A stretch of 64,000 nucleotides of DNA from Diadophis punctatus similis. Taxonomy: Eukaryota > Chordata > Lepidosauria > Squamata > Dipsadidae. Position numbers and translations under genes: made by a program. This document shows positions 11,548 through 23,734 of the stretch, one piece after another; within the stretch, counting starts at the first letter, position 1, and the number at the start of each line of letters is the position of its first letter. The notes below the pieces were generated by a model. It worked only from the letters and a program-made list of their open reading frames with translations. It searched no databases and had not been told where the DNA came from. Where the stretch lies: contig JALIGW010000003.1 of NCBI GenBank assembly GCA_023053685.1, positions 47,395,996 to 47,459,995 on the forward strand, read 5' to 3'.

Positions 11548-12868
11548 TCTTAAGTTCCTTTTCACTTTCTGTCATGAGAGTGGTACCATCTGCATATCTG
11601 ACGCTTTTGATATTTCTTCCAGCAAACTTAATTCTGGCTTGTGATTCATCCAGCCCATCGTTTTGCATGATATATTCTGCATATAAATTAAATAAGCAGG
11701 GTGGCAAATATAGCCTTGTCGTACTCCTTTCCCTATTTTGAACCAATGAGTTGTTCCATGTCCAATTTTAACTGTTACTTCTTGAACCGCATACAGGTTT
11801 CTCAGGAGACAGGTAAAATGGTCTGGTATTCTCATCTCTTTAAGAATGTGCAAGAAATAGATGGTTTTCTGGAACTCCCTTGTTTTCTCCATAATCCAGA
11901 GAATATTGGCAATTTGATCTCTAGTTCCTCTGCCTCTTCGAAACCCAGCTTGTGTTTCTGGTAGTTCACATGCTGCTGAAGCTTAACTTGTAGGATTTTG
12001 ATCATAACCTTGCTAGAATGTGAAATGAGTGCAGTGTGAACATTCTTCGGTATTGCCCTTCTTTGGGATTTGAACATAAACAGACCTGTGGCTGCTGTTG
12101 ATTTAAAAAAAAATTGCTGGCATTTGTTATGCAACTTTAACAGTATTTTAACAGCATCATCTTTTAGGATTTGAAATAGCTCAGCTGGAATAACATCACC
12201 TCCACTAGCTTTGTGGTTGGCAATGCTTCCTAAGGCCCACTTGGCATCATACTCCAGGATGTCTGGCTCAGGGTCAGCAATCACACCATCATGGTTATCA
12301 GGGACGTTAATATCTTTCTTGTATATTTCTTCTGTGTATTCTTGCCACTTCTTCTTAATCTCTTAGAAAACTCCAACTTTTTGCTGCCATCAAGTGGTCA
12401 CTGGCATTTTTACAGTCCAGATATAGCAGATCTGGCTTAAAGTAAATCCCTTGAAAAAGCTTATGTTTTCTGTACTTGTATGAACATTAAATCAGTTCCC
12501 AAACTTGAACAAACAATTGCATGTAAGAGTTATTGGATAATTCTTAGTATGTGCCACTCAGCAGATATTACAGTGTGGTCATGTGAAAATTACCCTAATG
12601 TTTATGTTAAATTTAGTCTCCTATTTGATTAGCTCTCTGACAAAATTTATATTTAGCATCAGATATAAAACCTGTTATTCAAATATAATAAATGTTGGGT
12701 CCCACCAGTGACATTTTCCCAGGTTTTAATTATTTGTAACATGTTCTTTATTAGAAGACTGCTTCTCTAAAATTCCCACAGATCTTTACATCTGCAATAA
12801 AACTAGAATGGTAAATAACAGTTTCCTCGTCAAACTAGCATTTTTGTGATTTGTTTTTGTTTTTGCAG

Positions 12869-12994
12869 GCCTGTGAAAGAGATCTGCAGTGTGGAAGTGG
12901 AACATGTTGTGCCATCAGCTTGTGGCTCCGTGGGCTTCGTATGTGCACTCCATTGGGGCGTGAGGGAGAGGAATGCCACCCTATTAGCCATAAG
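12869..12994 (+). CDS. PROK1: PROK1 exon 2 (cysteine-rich core)
   Basis: 126 bp, 42 codons, phase 0 at both ends. The acceptor is a T-rich tract ending ttttgcag and the donor is AAG/gtattt. It carries six of the ten conserved cysteines, including the CC pair, and the segment GEECHP just before the splice. Confidence 0.94.
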
Positions 12995-14945
12995 GTATTT
13001 GTAAGTGGCCTCAACTAGCTCATGACATGAAGTACTAATTGTCTTTCATGTCAACATTGATTTGTTGATATATATGTATATCAGCTGCTGGAGCAAGTGA
13101 CATTTTCTACAGGCTTCACATTATTTATCACTTGTTTATTAACATGTTTACATTTCAGTTTGCATCTGCAGGGTCCCAAAGCAAAATGCATTTGTGCATT
13201 AGTTGAGTATTCCATTTTCTACAGCCTGAACATCGTTTGATTTTGTTGAGTTGAATTATAGAAACAAAGCAACAGTAACATTAGCTGGCTGCATAATTAT
13301 CAACTAAATTGGGAGGGAGGTAAAGCCCCTGATTTCTTAACTGAAGTTAAATTGCTTCACATAACAATTCACTTTTGCAAGGAAATAAGTTTTTTTTTTT
13401 AAAAGAAAGCAGGTATCAACGTAGCATTAGCTTTGTATGAAAAAGTGTGGCCTTTTATTCCTCTCTCATGAGATGACTTCGCACATTCTTAAGTCTCCAA
13501 GGGAGAAGTGGAACATTTTTCCCATGTTGTATAAGGCTTCGTTCCTCGTTAGCTCAGAAATTTCTAGAAAGCTGAAGATCCTAGGTCTATTCCAAATTAC
13601 ATTGCAGAGTTTAGGTCAGGGTTTTTCAAACTTGACAACTTTAACCTTCAACTCCCAGAATTCTCCCAGCCACTATTCCCAGAATTCCATCTAAAAGTTG
13701 TTGCATTTGAAAAAAGGTGGGTTTAGATCAGGGGTGTCAAACTCAATTTCATTTAGGGCTGAATCAGGATTGTGTTTGACCTTGGGGGGGGCATGGCCAG
13801 GGTGGACATGGCCAGCTCGACATCACTCGTGTTGGGGGCGCCTGTGGTGGCCCGAGCAGTCTGTCAGCGAAAACGGGCTCCCAAGCTCGCGATGGCCTTC
13901 TGCAACCCTCTGTCAGCGAAAAAGGAGCTCGGGAGGGCTGCAAGCTCCATTTTCAGCTGTGATGAACCCTCTGCCAGCAAAAACAGAGCTTGGGAAGGCT
14001 GCATGTGGCCCTCCCAAGCTTTGTTTTAACTGTCAGAGGCACTGTGGGCTGGTCCTTCACTGTTTCCAGGGCGGCCCCATGGGCCAGATCTAAACACCCC
14101 GCAGGCCGTATTTGGTCCCCGGGCCTTGAGTTTGACACCCCTGGTTTAGATAGATTAGGCCAGGGGTGAAGTTCAGCAGGTTCTGACAGGTTCTGGAGAA
14201 CCGGTAGCGGAAATTTTGAGTAGTTCAGAGAACAGGCAAATACCACCTCTGGGTGGCCCCAGAGTGGGGTGGGAATGGAGATTTTGCAATATCCTTCCCC
14301 CAGGAGTGGGGAGGGAATGGGGATTTTGCAGTAGCCTTCCCCTGCCACGCCCACCAAGGCACGCCCACAGAACTGGTAGGGAAAATTTTTGAATTTCACC
14401 CCTGAATTAGGCCCATGTTGGCAAACCTATGGCATGCGTGCCAGAGGTGGCACACAGAACCCTCTCTGTGGGCAGGCATGCCATCGCCAGCTGCTCTTCT
14501 GGTTTCTGGCATGCGCATGTGCCAGAGCCCTGGAAACCCAAAGACCAGCTGACAGGTGTGCATGCACGTGCTGGAAACCAGAAGACCAGGTGGCCAGCGC
14601 ACATGTGGGGCTCCAGAAATGCACGCACACGCACATTCCAGTTTGGGCACTCGGTGCCGAAAAGGTTCACCATCACTGGATTAGGGCATATAAATCCAAG
14701 TTTTTTCATTTTGCTTTTATTAAGGATAAAGTATTTTACAGCTTCTTTGAGCATTTAGTTGCTTACCTTAATTCATTGCAAAGTTTATTATTAACATTAT
14801 TTATATTTTCTATTTTCTTTAAAAGGTCCCTTTCTTCGGAAAACGGCAACATCACACATGTCCTTGTTTGCCAAATCTCATATGTTCTAAATTCATTGAT
14901 GGTCGATACCGATGCTCAATAGACTTCAAGAACATGGATTTTTAA
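12869..14945 (+). CDS. PROK1: Prokineticin 1, last two coding exons (5' incomplete)
   Basis: Two exons (12869-12994 and 14826-14945) splice in phase 0 into 81 codons that match the body of prokineticin 1. Seen: the segment opens [11 protein letters not shown], carries ten cysteines (six in the first exon, four in the second), has the junction HK/VPFFGKR, and ends ...KNMDF. With the five residues normally supplied by exon 1 (AVITG in the family) the mature protein would be 86 residues, the usual length of PROK1. Known: prokineticins are secreted, disulfide-knotted ligands of the receptors PROKR1 and PROKR2, acting in angiogenesis, gut motility and neuronal signalling; frog-skin and snake-venom prokineticins belong to the same family. 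Inference: PROK1 rather than PROK2, from the C-terminal sequence and the chymosin gene next door. The signal-peptide exon, which would hold the AVIT receptor-activation motif, was not found in the 12.8 kb upstream. No disabling change is seen in the part present. Confidence 0.93.
13739..14143. mobile_element. hAT-like element in PROK1 intron
   Basis: Termini caggggtgtcaaactc and gagtttgacacccctg are perfect inverted repeats, with exact 8-bp duplication GTTTAGAT (13731-13738, 14144-14151). Same family as 27667-28072 and 41829-42018. Confidence 0.9.
14161..14404. mobile_element. hAT-like MITE in PROK1 intron
   Basis: Termini caggggtgaagttc and aatttcacccctg, flanked by GATTAGGC and AATTAGGC (7 of 8). 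Inverted copy of the gtgggcgtggc family. Confidence 0.85.
14413..14678. mobile_element. hAT-like element abutting the previous one
   Basis: Starts ccatgttggcaaacctatggc and ends ggttcaccatcactg, flanked by AATTAGGC (shared with the element to the left) and GATTAGGG. Same family as 52356-53049. Confidence 0.75.
14826..14945 (+). CDS. PROK1: PROK1 exon 3 (terminal coding exon)
   Basis: 120 bp: 39 codons plus TAA at 14943-14945, phase 0 start, acceptor tctttaaaag. It encodes the [12 protein letters not shown] segment and the C-terminal basic/acidic tail ending in MDF. It holds the last four cysteines of the fold. Confidence 0.94.
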   Translation, partial: VPFFGKRQHHTCPCLPNLICSKFIDGRYRCSIDFKNMDF

Positions 14946-16625
14946 TGAAAAGTGCTTTGTGACATTCATACCTTTAACTCCACAGCATGTTAAAAAGTGT
15001 TGAAGATAATTGTCAGTTTACAGAAATGATTTAAATGAGCTGTCAGTAATTAGTAACTTCTGGATGTGCAGATATTGTTCCTGTAAAACAAATGAAGCGA
15101 TTCCAGAACTGGGATTAAAAATTTAAACTTGCAGAATGACTAATGTGAGGTGGATATATTTTTGTAGTTCTGGAAATATCTTTATTTATTGCAGAATATG
15201 TTTTTTTAAAAACTAGGTAGTTAATAATTCTGTTTCTGGAAAAATTATAGATATAGATTAGACAGACAGACAGACAGACAAATAGACATAGATAGATAAT
15301 AGATATTTGTGTTCGCCTCATCTTTCCCACTCACAGTTTAATCTCAATGTGCAAAGTCACTCATGGAAATTTGTGTACTTTTCCACTGCATCGAGGAAAG
15401 TTTGCCAGCTTCAAAGGGTTTGCTAACTTTTTTCTTGTAGCTCTGACCCTCACTAGTACAATCAGAGGCAGATTCCCTATGGAACTATGTCTTTCCAGAC
15501 AGAAGTGAGAAAATGCTTAGCTCTCTTAATGTTGTGACATTGTGGAAAGTTAAGAAGTCCCTGATGAAAACAGACAAAACATAGGATCATCAATTTCCTG
15601 CCGTTTGATTAAAAAGTTAAATTGCCACAGAAGGTTTCAGGAAAGGAAAGCAATCAAATTGGTAGTACAAGAGAAGGAATACCCCTTCTCTTCCATTTCC
15701 CTACTGAATTCCCTCCCCTCCCCCCGTTGCCATGGGTACTTACTGAGGAAGAAAAACATATAGACGTTTCCCTTAATGTGGTCTTGATCAGATTGATTTC
15801 CCACCCCCTCTTGAATGTGATTAAAGTTTTTATACAATTCCTACTTTGACTAGCTATAATTAACCTGAATGGCTGTTATAGGCAAGGGAAGAAACCAGAC
15901 TGGTGCCCCTTGGACAAACAAACTAAGAATTTTGGATCTGAACCCTCCTGATGTGGGATTCCAGTATTTTCCTGAACCTTGGCAAGCATTTTAATTCTTT
16001 AGTGGTGATTAGTTACAGCATGGTCAATCTTTTAAATAAGTGTTTCTCAACTTCAGTATTTTAACATGCATGGACCAACTCCCACAGTTTCCCAGCCAGT
16101 ATGCTTTAATCAAACAGACCACTGCCTGAAATCTTTCATCCATACATGGTATGCTTGTGTGAAATAAAATGTGCATAATTGTTATTTTAGAGGGTGAGGG
16201 AGTGGTGTTGGGTTGTTTTATGGATCACATTTTTCTCTGAGATCTGCTCAATAGGATGGGATAGAAAGTATTTAATAATAGAAAGAAGGAAGGAAGACAG
16301 ATTTGCCACAAAAGACACATAATCAGTATTAATCTTACCATTGTTTTCCCTGGAAACAGGAACAAAAATCCTTCTGACACGGTTTGAAACTTTTTATTTC
16401 TGCCTAAATCGGGTTGAGTGTAGAACTATAAAATATTCACCTCAAAAAGAATTCTCATCCATGATGCTATCTCAAGAACACTGTTTTGAATGTGGATAGA
16501 AGCCAATCATTACAGGGCCTGGATATGTACCATGCTTGATAAGATTATTTTCCCTCTTGTAACATGCAGATACTTCCATTATTGTTATGTGTGTTATATT
16601 GTAAAATAAAGTATATTATCTGTAC
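14946..16625 (+). other. PROK1: Probable PROK1 3' untranslated region
   Basis: AT-rich sequence after the PROK1 stop with no other gene signal. AATAAA hexamers suitable for polyadenylation occur at 16163-16168 and 16605-16610. The true end cannot be placed from sequence alone. Confidence 0.4.
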
Positions 16626-18984
16626 TGTATATAAATTATATAAGTACTGGATCTCTCTGTCATATCATGTAATGCAAGTCATGTAATTACTGTTATAATA
16701 CTTTGGCCAGAGAAAGAAAATGCATACTTTTTAACCACTTTTAGAAAATGATACTTTCCACACACACACACAAACACACAAAACCTTGCCTCAGTTTGAA
16801 AGCAGTTCTGGACCTCCGATTCCAAAATATCGGCAAATGTTTGGCAGCAGAACTGATTTATTTCTGAGTCGGTAACACTGTTTTTTTTATAAGGTGCAGC
16901 TCTGTGAAGTTTCTATTTTTTATTTCTATTCAGTTAGTTTTGATGACACCCTACTCCAACCATTTTGTTTTTATTTATCCATTTCCCCATTCCTGCCTCA
17001 ATTGGTCTCCCCGCAACTGAAGGTAAGGAAGTGATTTTTGCTGTTGGGCTCAGCACTGTAAGGCCAACAGACGGGTTTGAAGAGCATGGACAAACTTCAA
17101 AGTGCTATTGGGGAATGAATGGGAAGCTCTCGGAGTCTGTTTCTTATGGCATGAATGTTTGCCCCTTTTTATATCTGGCCATATTTGGAATTTAATAGAC
17201 TGCCACGGCAGCAGCCTTGGCTAACCACAAAATATCATTCTGCAAAAAGCTAGCTGGTAATATGGAGACACGAGCAAGCAGATTATAAGGTGAATGTGTG
17301 GCCTGAAATTCAAAACACAAAATAATGTGATGCCATCATTCTGTCCCCCCCAAAACACAAAAGGCAAATACCTTTTTCAGAAGATGGTACTTTTCTCTCT
17401 CTCTCTCTTTCTGTCAGTCAGCCCATATTCCCAATTTCTCTCTTTGGACATATATACAATAATTATGGAGACCCAGAGTTGAGGACAAAATTATAAAGAG
17501 ATCCCATGCAGGATACCAGATGCATGACAATCCTTCCCCCCCTTGTTCACCCATTGGTGCACCTTCTTACTTCTTTTCTCTGCAGAAACTCTTTTGCTGC
17601 TGCTGGTGGTTTAGGCTTTATCCTCCAATATATTGGTTAAAAATGGAATTGTCTGTGTGCAGTGAAGACTGAATAATTAACAGCAAGAAGGCAAAAGAAA
17701 GGGGGGGGGGAGAAGAGAAAAGAGCAAACAATCTGGTGGACAACCATCATATTGGGACCCCAACACCATGAGATGTGCTGCTCCTTCCCAAACTATTTTC
17801 AACTTAAAAACATTTGGTGGCACACAAGCTGGCACATATATGGGCCAATTCTTTACATGTTAAAACGTGAAAATTCTTCCTTGTTTTCCAAATTTTGCCC
17901 CAAATTGGTTTCACACTGATTGAATTAAAATGGTAGAATCTGGGTATTAGTTCAATGTAATATGGGTGTGTTTTTATTACGGGATCTGAGCAGCTTTTTA
18001 AAATCTTCCTACATTTTCTTATTAGCTTAGCAAAGCTATTATAAATTGGTTCCAGTAAGGAGAAGATGTACTTTAGTCCAAATGTCCCCTTTTTGGACTC
18101 ATGAATAAACTTAGAGTTCACTGTCATCAGATGGGGTGATGGCCACTAGAACATTTAAAAAGAGGGCAGGGTAAATTCATAGTTGCAAAATTTATTTATT
18201 TATTTATACATCCTGTCTACAATAAAAACTTTTGGTTTTAATGGCTTATGTACTACACTTGAATCACAGACGAATTACAGGATGTCTTCTCCAGCTGATA
18301 GGGAACAACAGCAGAAATCTGTATTTGTGAGCTTTCTAAATGTGTTGGATTGGTTACCATGTGACACAGAATGCTGGACTACATGGATCTTTGGTCTGAG
18401 CCAGCAATTCTTCTATAGAAGTTCTTATGGGCATACCAAGAGCAATTTGGTAGAAAGGCTAGCAATTTGTCTCTTGAAGCAAAGTACTACAACCTATGAT
18501 GCCTAAAACATCAAATAATGTTGCACTCTTCAAATGCAATAGGAATAGTAAGTATTTGCAACCTCACCTGTCTTGACCTTGCAAAGTAATCTATTTCCAG
18601 GCAAAACTGCTCTGAATTTGAGATGACTGGGAAACATCCTCCCGAAGTCATTAGAAAGAAGGGTGACCTACAACGCAGAAGAAATCTTGTTTGCTTTGTT
18701 TAATGCTTTCTTTAGACAGGAGGATAACATTAACAAAAATATGATTTGACTCATTTAAACATATCAATATCAAATACAAATGACCTTTTCTGGCATAACA
18801 AGCCATGTACAAGTCAAATAGCTTTTGGTGGAATTTTTAAGTGATTGCCAAGGCTTACTAGGGCAAAGCCAAAGGTATTCAAATATAAGATTGTCACAGG
18901 GTTTGCTTTTGAACGGGAGATGTATTGCTTAGCAAAGGTGGCAAGTGACACAAAAAGCACACTACAGTGAAGGCTTTAAAAAAA
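16626..18984. other. Intergenic, no gene recognised
   Basis: AT-rich sequence with short simple repeats (CA at 16762-16780, TC near 17395-17410). No exon or identifiable transposon was seen. Confidence 0.4.
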
Positions 18985-19700
18985 ACTTTTTGCTACATAT
19001 AGCTATTTACACCAGATCTTTAAAAGACAGTCCTGATGCCAGGTTTCCTCCCAAGTCTCCCTCTCAGCAATTACTCCCCTCTATCTCTCCTGCTTCCTCC
19101 CCTTTTCTCTCCAACTCTGTCCTTCTTTACTGGGCCAAACAAGAGACAGAGTGAAAGGAAAGAAAGAAAGAAACCGGATTACTAAAAAGTGTTCAGTATG
19201 TCTTGACTATTTTCAGCTCAGTTGAAACACTTTCCATTTCTCCATTGGGGAAGAACCTTTCTCAGAGTTTACTGCTCAGTCCTTCCTCGTAGACCACGGC
19301 TTACCTAACAACAGTCATTTCCCACTATCCTCTCCTGGGTCTTGAGTGAAGTTGCCACTTGCAGCCAGCTAGGTACCTGTTTCCCATCCGGGCTCTTGGG
19401 TGAAAGTCTTCCTTCTGGTCTTTTCTTGCTTTCTTCCACGGAAGCCACCTCTGAACCGTTCTGTCCCTGAATGGGAACCGACACTTGCCCTACATGCCTC
19501 ACTTCAGCCTCCAAGTTCTCTTCAGCCTTTCCTCCAGCTTCTTCTCCAGTTTTTCTTTTCATTCCTGCTACATTTACTCTCTTTTCCTTTTCCTCACTCC
19601 TTTTTCTCTCTCCCTTTCTCCAATTTTTGCTTAGAAGGCAGCATGTCCTACAGCAACTGAGAAGATGGGTTTCCGCCCAGGGCTGTTAATCCCCAACACC
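18985..19700. repeat. Unclassified pyrimidine-rich interspersed repeat
   Basis: Starts aagtctccctctcagcaatt and runs through C/T-rich sequence to near 19640. It resembles 29200-29820 in the order of several motifs (ccaagtctccctc.cag, gacaaagagaga-like tract, gttcagctgaa, cttgggt, tttctctcc). The family was not identified. Confidence 0.4.
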
Positions 19701-19714
19701 CATATACTTTGCTG

Positions 19715-19795
19715 CATATACTTCGCCGCCCTGAGTCCCACGGGATTGGGCGGCCTATAAGAGCGTCTAAATAAATAAATAAATAAATTAATAGA
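19715..19795 (+). mobile_element. LINE 3' tail fragment
   Basis: gccgccctgagtcccacggg followed by gggcggcctataagagc and an (AAAT)n run, the same tail as the LINE at 32352-32758. A similar scrap lies at 42427-42495. Confidence 0.6.
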
Positions 19796-20190
19796 CTGCT
19801 GTCTAAAATCTCCCCACACCAGCCCCAGCTAACAGCCAGGTCAGCTCATCAGTTGCTGATGTTGGTGTCCTTTTCTCCTTTTATTTTCCACTCAAAAACT
19901 GGCTCACACCAGCAGAACAGCAGCCAGGCCAGGCCACAAAATCAATATGCCACAAAGATACATCAACATATTTTTCAAATGGTGCCTCCTTCCCACCTCC
20001 AGTCAAGATACACCATACACAATATTGTCCTTTCCTAAAATTTTCGTTGGTTCTTCTCACTTTCCCACATTGTCTAACTACTGCAATGTAACAATGTCAT
20101 CCTTGTCTGAAAAAGTATGGACAGACTAATAAAAGTATAATTTACAACATTTCTCACAAACACAGATATTTTGGTGGGAATATTTATGCA

Positions 20191-20445
20191 AGAGCCGAGG
20201 TGGCGCAGTGGTTAAAATGCAGCACTGCAACTACTTCAGTGACTGCTAGTTCAGCAGTTCAGCTGTTCAGATCTCACCAGGCTCAAGGTTGACTCAGCCG
20301 TCCATCCTTCTGAGGTCGGTAAAATGAGGACCCAGATTGTTGGGGGCAATATGCTGAACTCTGTAAACCGCTTAGAGAGGGCTGTAAAGCACTATGAAGC
20401 GGTATATAAGTCTAAGTGCTATTGCTATTGCTATTGCTATCTTCA
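20191..20445 (+). mobile_element. Sauria-type tRNA-derived SINE, near full length
   Basis: Head gccgaggtggcgcagtggtt (A box), B-box-like gttcagatctcacc, the body cctcatttta-complement block aaaatgaggacccagattgt, and a tail of gctatt units. Family known from squamates and mobilised by BovB. Confidence 0.9.
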
Positions 20446-21650
20446 AACATATACTCCAACAAGACTCCAAAAAATGCATGCAACACTCTTCTGATATATT
20501 TTATACAGTACAGAACTTAGAGATCATTGTGGGCATGTTCTGACTTCCTGTATTTTTCCCATACCATAACCAGATTTCAAAAACTCCAAAAAGAAAAGAA
20601 AAAATAGAAAGCCATCAGTGAAGATGCTCTAGGATGCAATTTTTGTTGGATGCAATTTTTGAATTCCATTCCCCTGCCCCAAAATTGGTTAATCTGGCTC
20701 TTTATTTTGCATTAACTCTCACTTAAAATAGTAAATTAATAATCTTAGGTTTGTTCTATTGATTATAACCAGATAATATATAAAAAATACTCAGTAAAGG
20801 ACACAGAGAAAACAGCATTTTTTTTCCTTTTGGTAACCAGAAATTTCATCTTGAAGTTTGTTGAATTGGTCCAAAAAAATACTGTTGAAAAGAAATGTTT
20901 GACAACTTTAATTGAGAAACAAGAAGCAGGGAAATTCGGATATCACATGAAAATGAATCATGGATATATCAGCTCTTTGTGCCTTGAACTACGGAATAGG
21001 TAAGGAAAAATGTTGTAACAAGCAAATCTAACCAAGATTATATTACTGGGACCAGTAAATAACAGCAATATAGTTCATGTGTGGTTTTCAAGAATCAAAA
21101 ACATTAAGAAACTGGAAAAGACTATTTGAGAGGGATTACCATACAACTCTGAAGATTCTATTACTCTAATTTTAATTGTCACGGATACAAAAATAAAAGG
21201 ATGTCATGATAAAGCTTTTTACAGTACATTCAGAAGTATATCAGCAACATGATAACACTGCTAGCAGGGCCTATTAAGAGGTTCTGGTATGTCCTAACAT
21301 TGAACGAATATTAGTATTAAATATATTTAATTAGTACTAAATATTGATATATTAATATAATCTCAACTTTCCTGAGCGGTTATGCTCAAAAGATACATTA
21401 TGTGCCAAGGACTTCAGATAAAAGTGGAACATTTGCCTTGGAACCATAAGAACTGGAAAAATACACAAGGTCATGTGGAACTTGCATTCTCCCTCACCCC
21501 TCCCTGACACATTTACTTTCTTCATAGCCTTTGCCATTTATGAAAACATAAGACTGCAATGCCCAGTGAACAGACTTCAATCCAGTTAAAGTGAGCAAGA
21601 GCTATATTGAGCAAATTTACTTAAGATTGGGCTGCTTATATAATTTTTTT
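20446..21650. other. Intergenic, no feature recognised
   Basis: AT-rich; nothing beyond short A and T runs could be recognised. Confidence 0.4.
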
Positions 21651-21659
21651 TGTGTAAAC

Positions 21660-22447
21660 CAGTAGTGTAAGGTGACCAGACATCCCGCTTTTGGCGGGAC
21701 AGTCCCGCTTTTGAATAATTTGTCCCGCGTCCCGCGGCGTTTCAAAAAAGTCCCGCTTTTTAAATTTGAATTTGCCCTGGACACCCCTCTGCCTCCTGCC
21801 TCGCCTGCCTCCTCCTGCCAGGCGGGGAGGGAGGGCAGTGAGAGGGGCAGTGGCGGTCTTGCCTGTTGGTCGCCGCAGAGCCGAAGAAGCTGGTGGCATT
21901 CGCGGCGCGGAGCTTCCCCCGCCCGCTTTCCCCAGCTGCCGGGATGCCACCATTTGCGTTCTTTTGCCCTCTGTGCAAGCAGAACGCTTTGCGCATGTGC
22001 AGAGGGCAAAAGAATGCAAATGATGGCGTCCCGGCGGCTGGGGAAAGCAGGTGGCGGAAGCCCCGTGCCGCGAACGCCACCAGCTTCTTCGGCTCTGCGG
22101 CGACGAACAGGTAAGCCTGTGCCGGTAGGAACCCAACCCTGGCTGCGATGAAGGGGGGGTGTTTGGGGGGGTGCACAAAGCTGCAGGATAAGAGAGACGG
22201 ACCCCTCCCGTCTTGCTCCCCTAGAACCCCCCCCCGTCAATGGTGTCCCGCTTTACAAATATTAAAATCTGGTCACCTTACAGTAGTGGGTTCTAAAACC
22301 CATTGCCATCGGTTGATGTGCGCGCTTGCGCATGTGCAGGACACTTCTGCGCATGCGCAGAAGCATCCCGGGTGGGTGGGCGGAGCCTCCTGCCGCCACC
22401 GATACTGGTTTGCAGAACCGGGCCGAACCAGGAGCAACACACCGCTG
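21660..22447. mobile_element. Outer hAT-like element split by a second hAT-like element
   Basis: Left terminus cagtagtg (21660-21667), rest of the element at 22281-22447 ending acaccgctg. Flanks GTGTAAAC (21652-21659) and ATGTAAAC (22448-22455) match 7 of 8. The left terminus is interrupted by the element at 21668-22280. Confidence 0.8.
21668..22280. mobile_element. Inner hAT-like element (GC-rich family)
   Basis: Termini taaggtgaccagac and ctggtcacctta. The 8-bp duplication CAGTAGTG is exact (21660-21667, 22281-22288) and is itself the end of the outer element. Same family as 7121-7935. Confidence 0.9.
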
Positions 22448-23730
22448 ATGTAAACAATAACATAGCAATAGAATGAAATCTAATCACACGGAAGATCAGT
22501 TGAAATTTATGAAGCTTCATTTAATGTAAACTCCATTAATGTCAATATGTCCTCTATGCAGAGTAAGTCTGCATTTAAATAATGGTAAACTCCTGTTGGA
22601 GATTACATAGTAAATCAACTAATGCACAAAATGCTATCAAAGTATGAACATTTCCTATAATCTGTTGGAGAGAATGTATGTGCTAGAAATGCTTCCCCTC
22701 CTCTCTTTATACACAGATTATGAATATATCTTTACAAATTTTACTCTTTATAAATGTATGTTCACAATGGCCTGTTATCTCACTGTGCACAAATCCTTCA
22801 TTATATGTTTGACAATTCAAGAGTGAGAACAACAGAACGTTTTGGGCTGGCACTTACAATTTTTTGATTAATGTTCCTTTTTTAAAATTTTTATTCTTTT
22901 ACCCAGAAAATTAAAATACAAACTCCAAAGAAAAAAAGAAGAAAAAATTTACAAAAGTAAGACAAAACTAGACAAAAACGTTTTAAAAATGTGAATTGAA
23001 ATACAAAAAACAGAAATTCATATCATCTGGCCCCTAGTTGAGCACTAACAAATATGTTACAGCAATAATAGCTTTCTCCCCTTGCAAAAAGGTCTTAAGA
23101 TCTACATCTATTAGTTACCAATTCACCTGTGATACATTTATTTTATATTAATGTAGAAAAAATAGTTAGGTTAATCAACAAGGAAGTTAAACTTCAGAGC
23201 TCTCTGCAACAATCTATTATTGTAATTAACTCATAGACAGTCTACAATGGTTTCTTATCTGTCAGAAATCACCCCAATTATTATCTCTGATCCATTCAGG
23301 ATCAAATATCCTCTTTTGGCTCTCAACAATAAAACCATTCCTTAGATTACTCTTACTAATAATGCCATTAACTAAGGATCTTCCCAGCAATTGCATCTTA
23401 TTCACAAGGACTATTACTGCAGTCTCTGATGTAAATATTTCTGCAGCATCCATTGTTCAAATGTCTTTCTGAAAACACAGCAGCCATCTTGCCAAGAGAA
23501 TCCAGTCCATCACACATCATTTCCATTATCTCTGAATTTCTTGTACTTGTGTCCTTTTCAATCTTTGCTGCCAAGGCTATAATAGTCAGACCAAATTTTC
23601 TACTTCATGCCTGGCAATTTATCAGATTACAAATTGAGTCCAACAGTTATTTTCTGCTTTTGGGTACCATCCTGGGTTTTATCTATGCTTTTAATATGGT
23701 TTCATGTGCATCATGTTTAGTCAAGGAAAG
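22448..23730. other. Intergenic, no feature recognised
   Basis: AT-rich, with an A/T-rich tract near 22870-22990 that could be an old LINE end. No convincing coding or repeat identity. Confidence 0.35.
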
Positions 23731-23734
23731 TAAT

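Larger units (their letters stand above)
8650..12362 (-). mobile_element. BovB (RTE) LINE, dead, broken by four insertions
   Basis: BovB reverse-transcriptase sequence can be followed on the - strand through separated blocks: 3' end 8650-9078, 9477-9499, 9699-9842, 10481 to about 10636, and 11548-12362. Recognisable coding pieces are GRQRMGWLDSGINIMN, SHEIERPLLLRRKAMANLDS, SVRYADGTTLM and SIANHKASGGDVIPAELF. The blocks are in the right order, so this is one copy that was later interrupted. Known: BovB has moved horizontally among squamates, ruminants and other animals. The frame is broken many times and the catalytic YADD reads YADG, so it cannot be active. Confidence 0.88.

Noticed and set aside
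21617..22240. 207-codon open frame on the - strand
   Set aside because: It lies within the inner hAT-like element; composition-driven with several competing frames.
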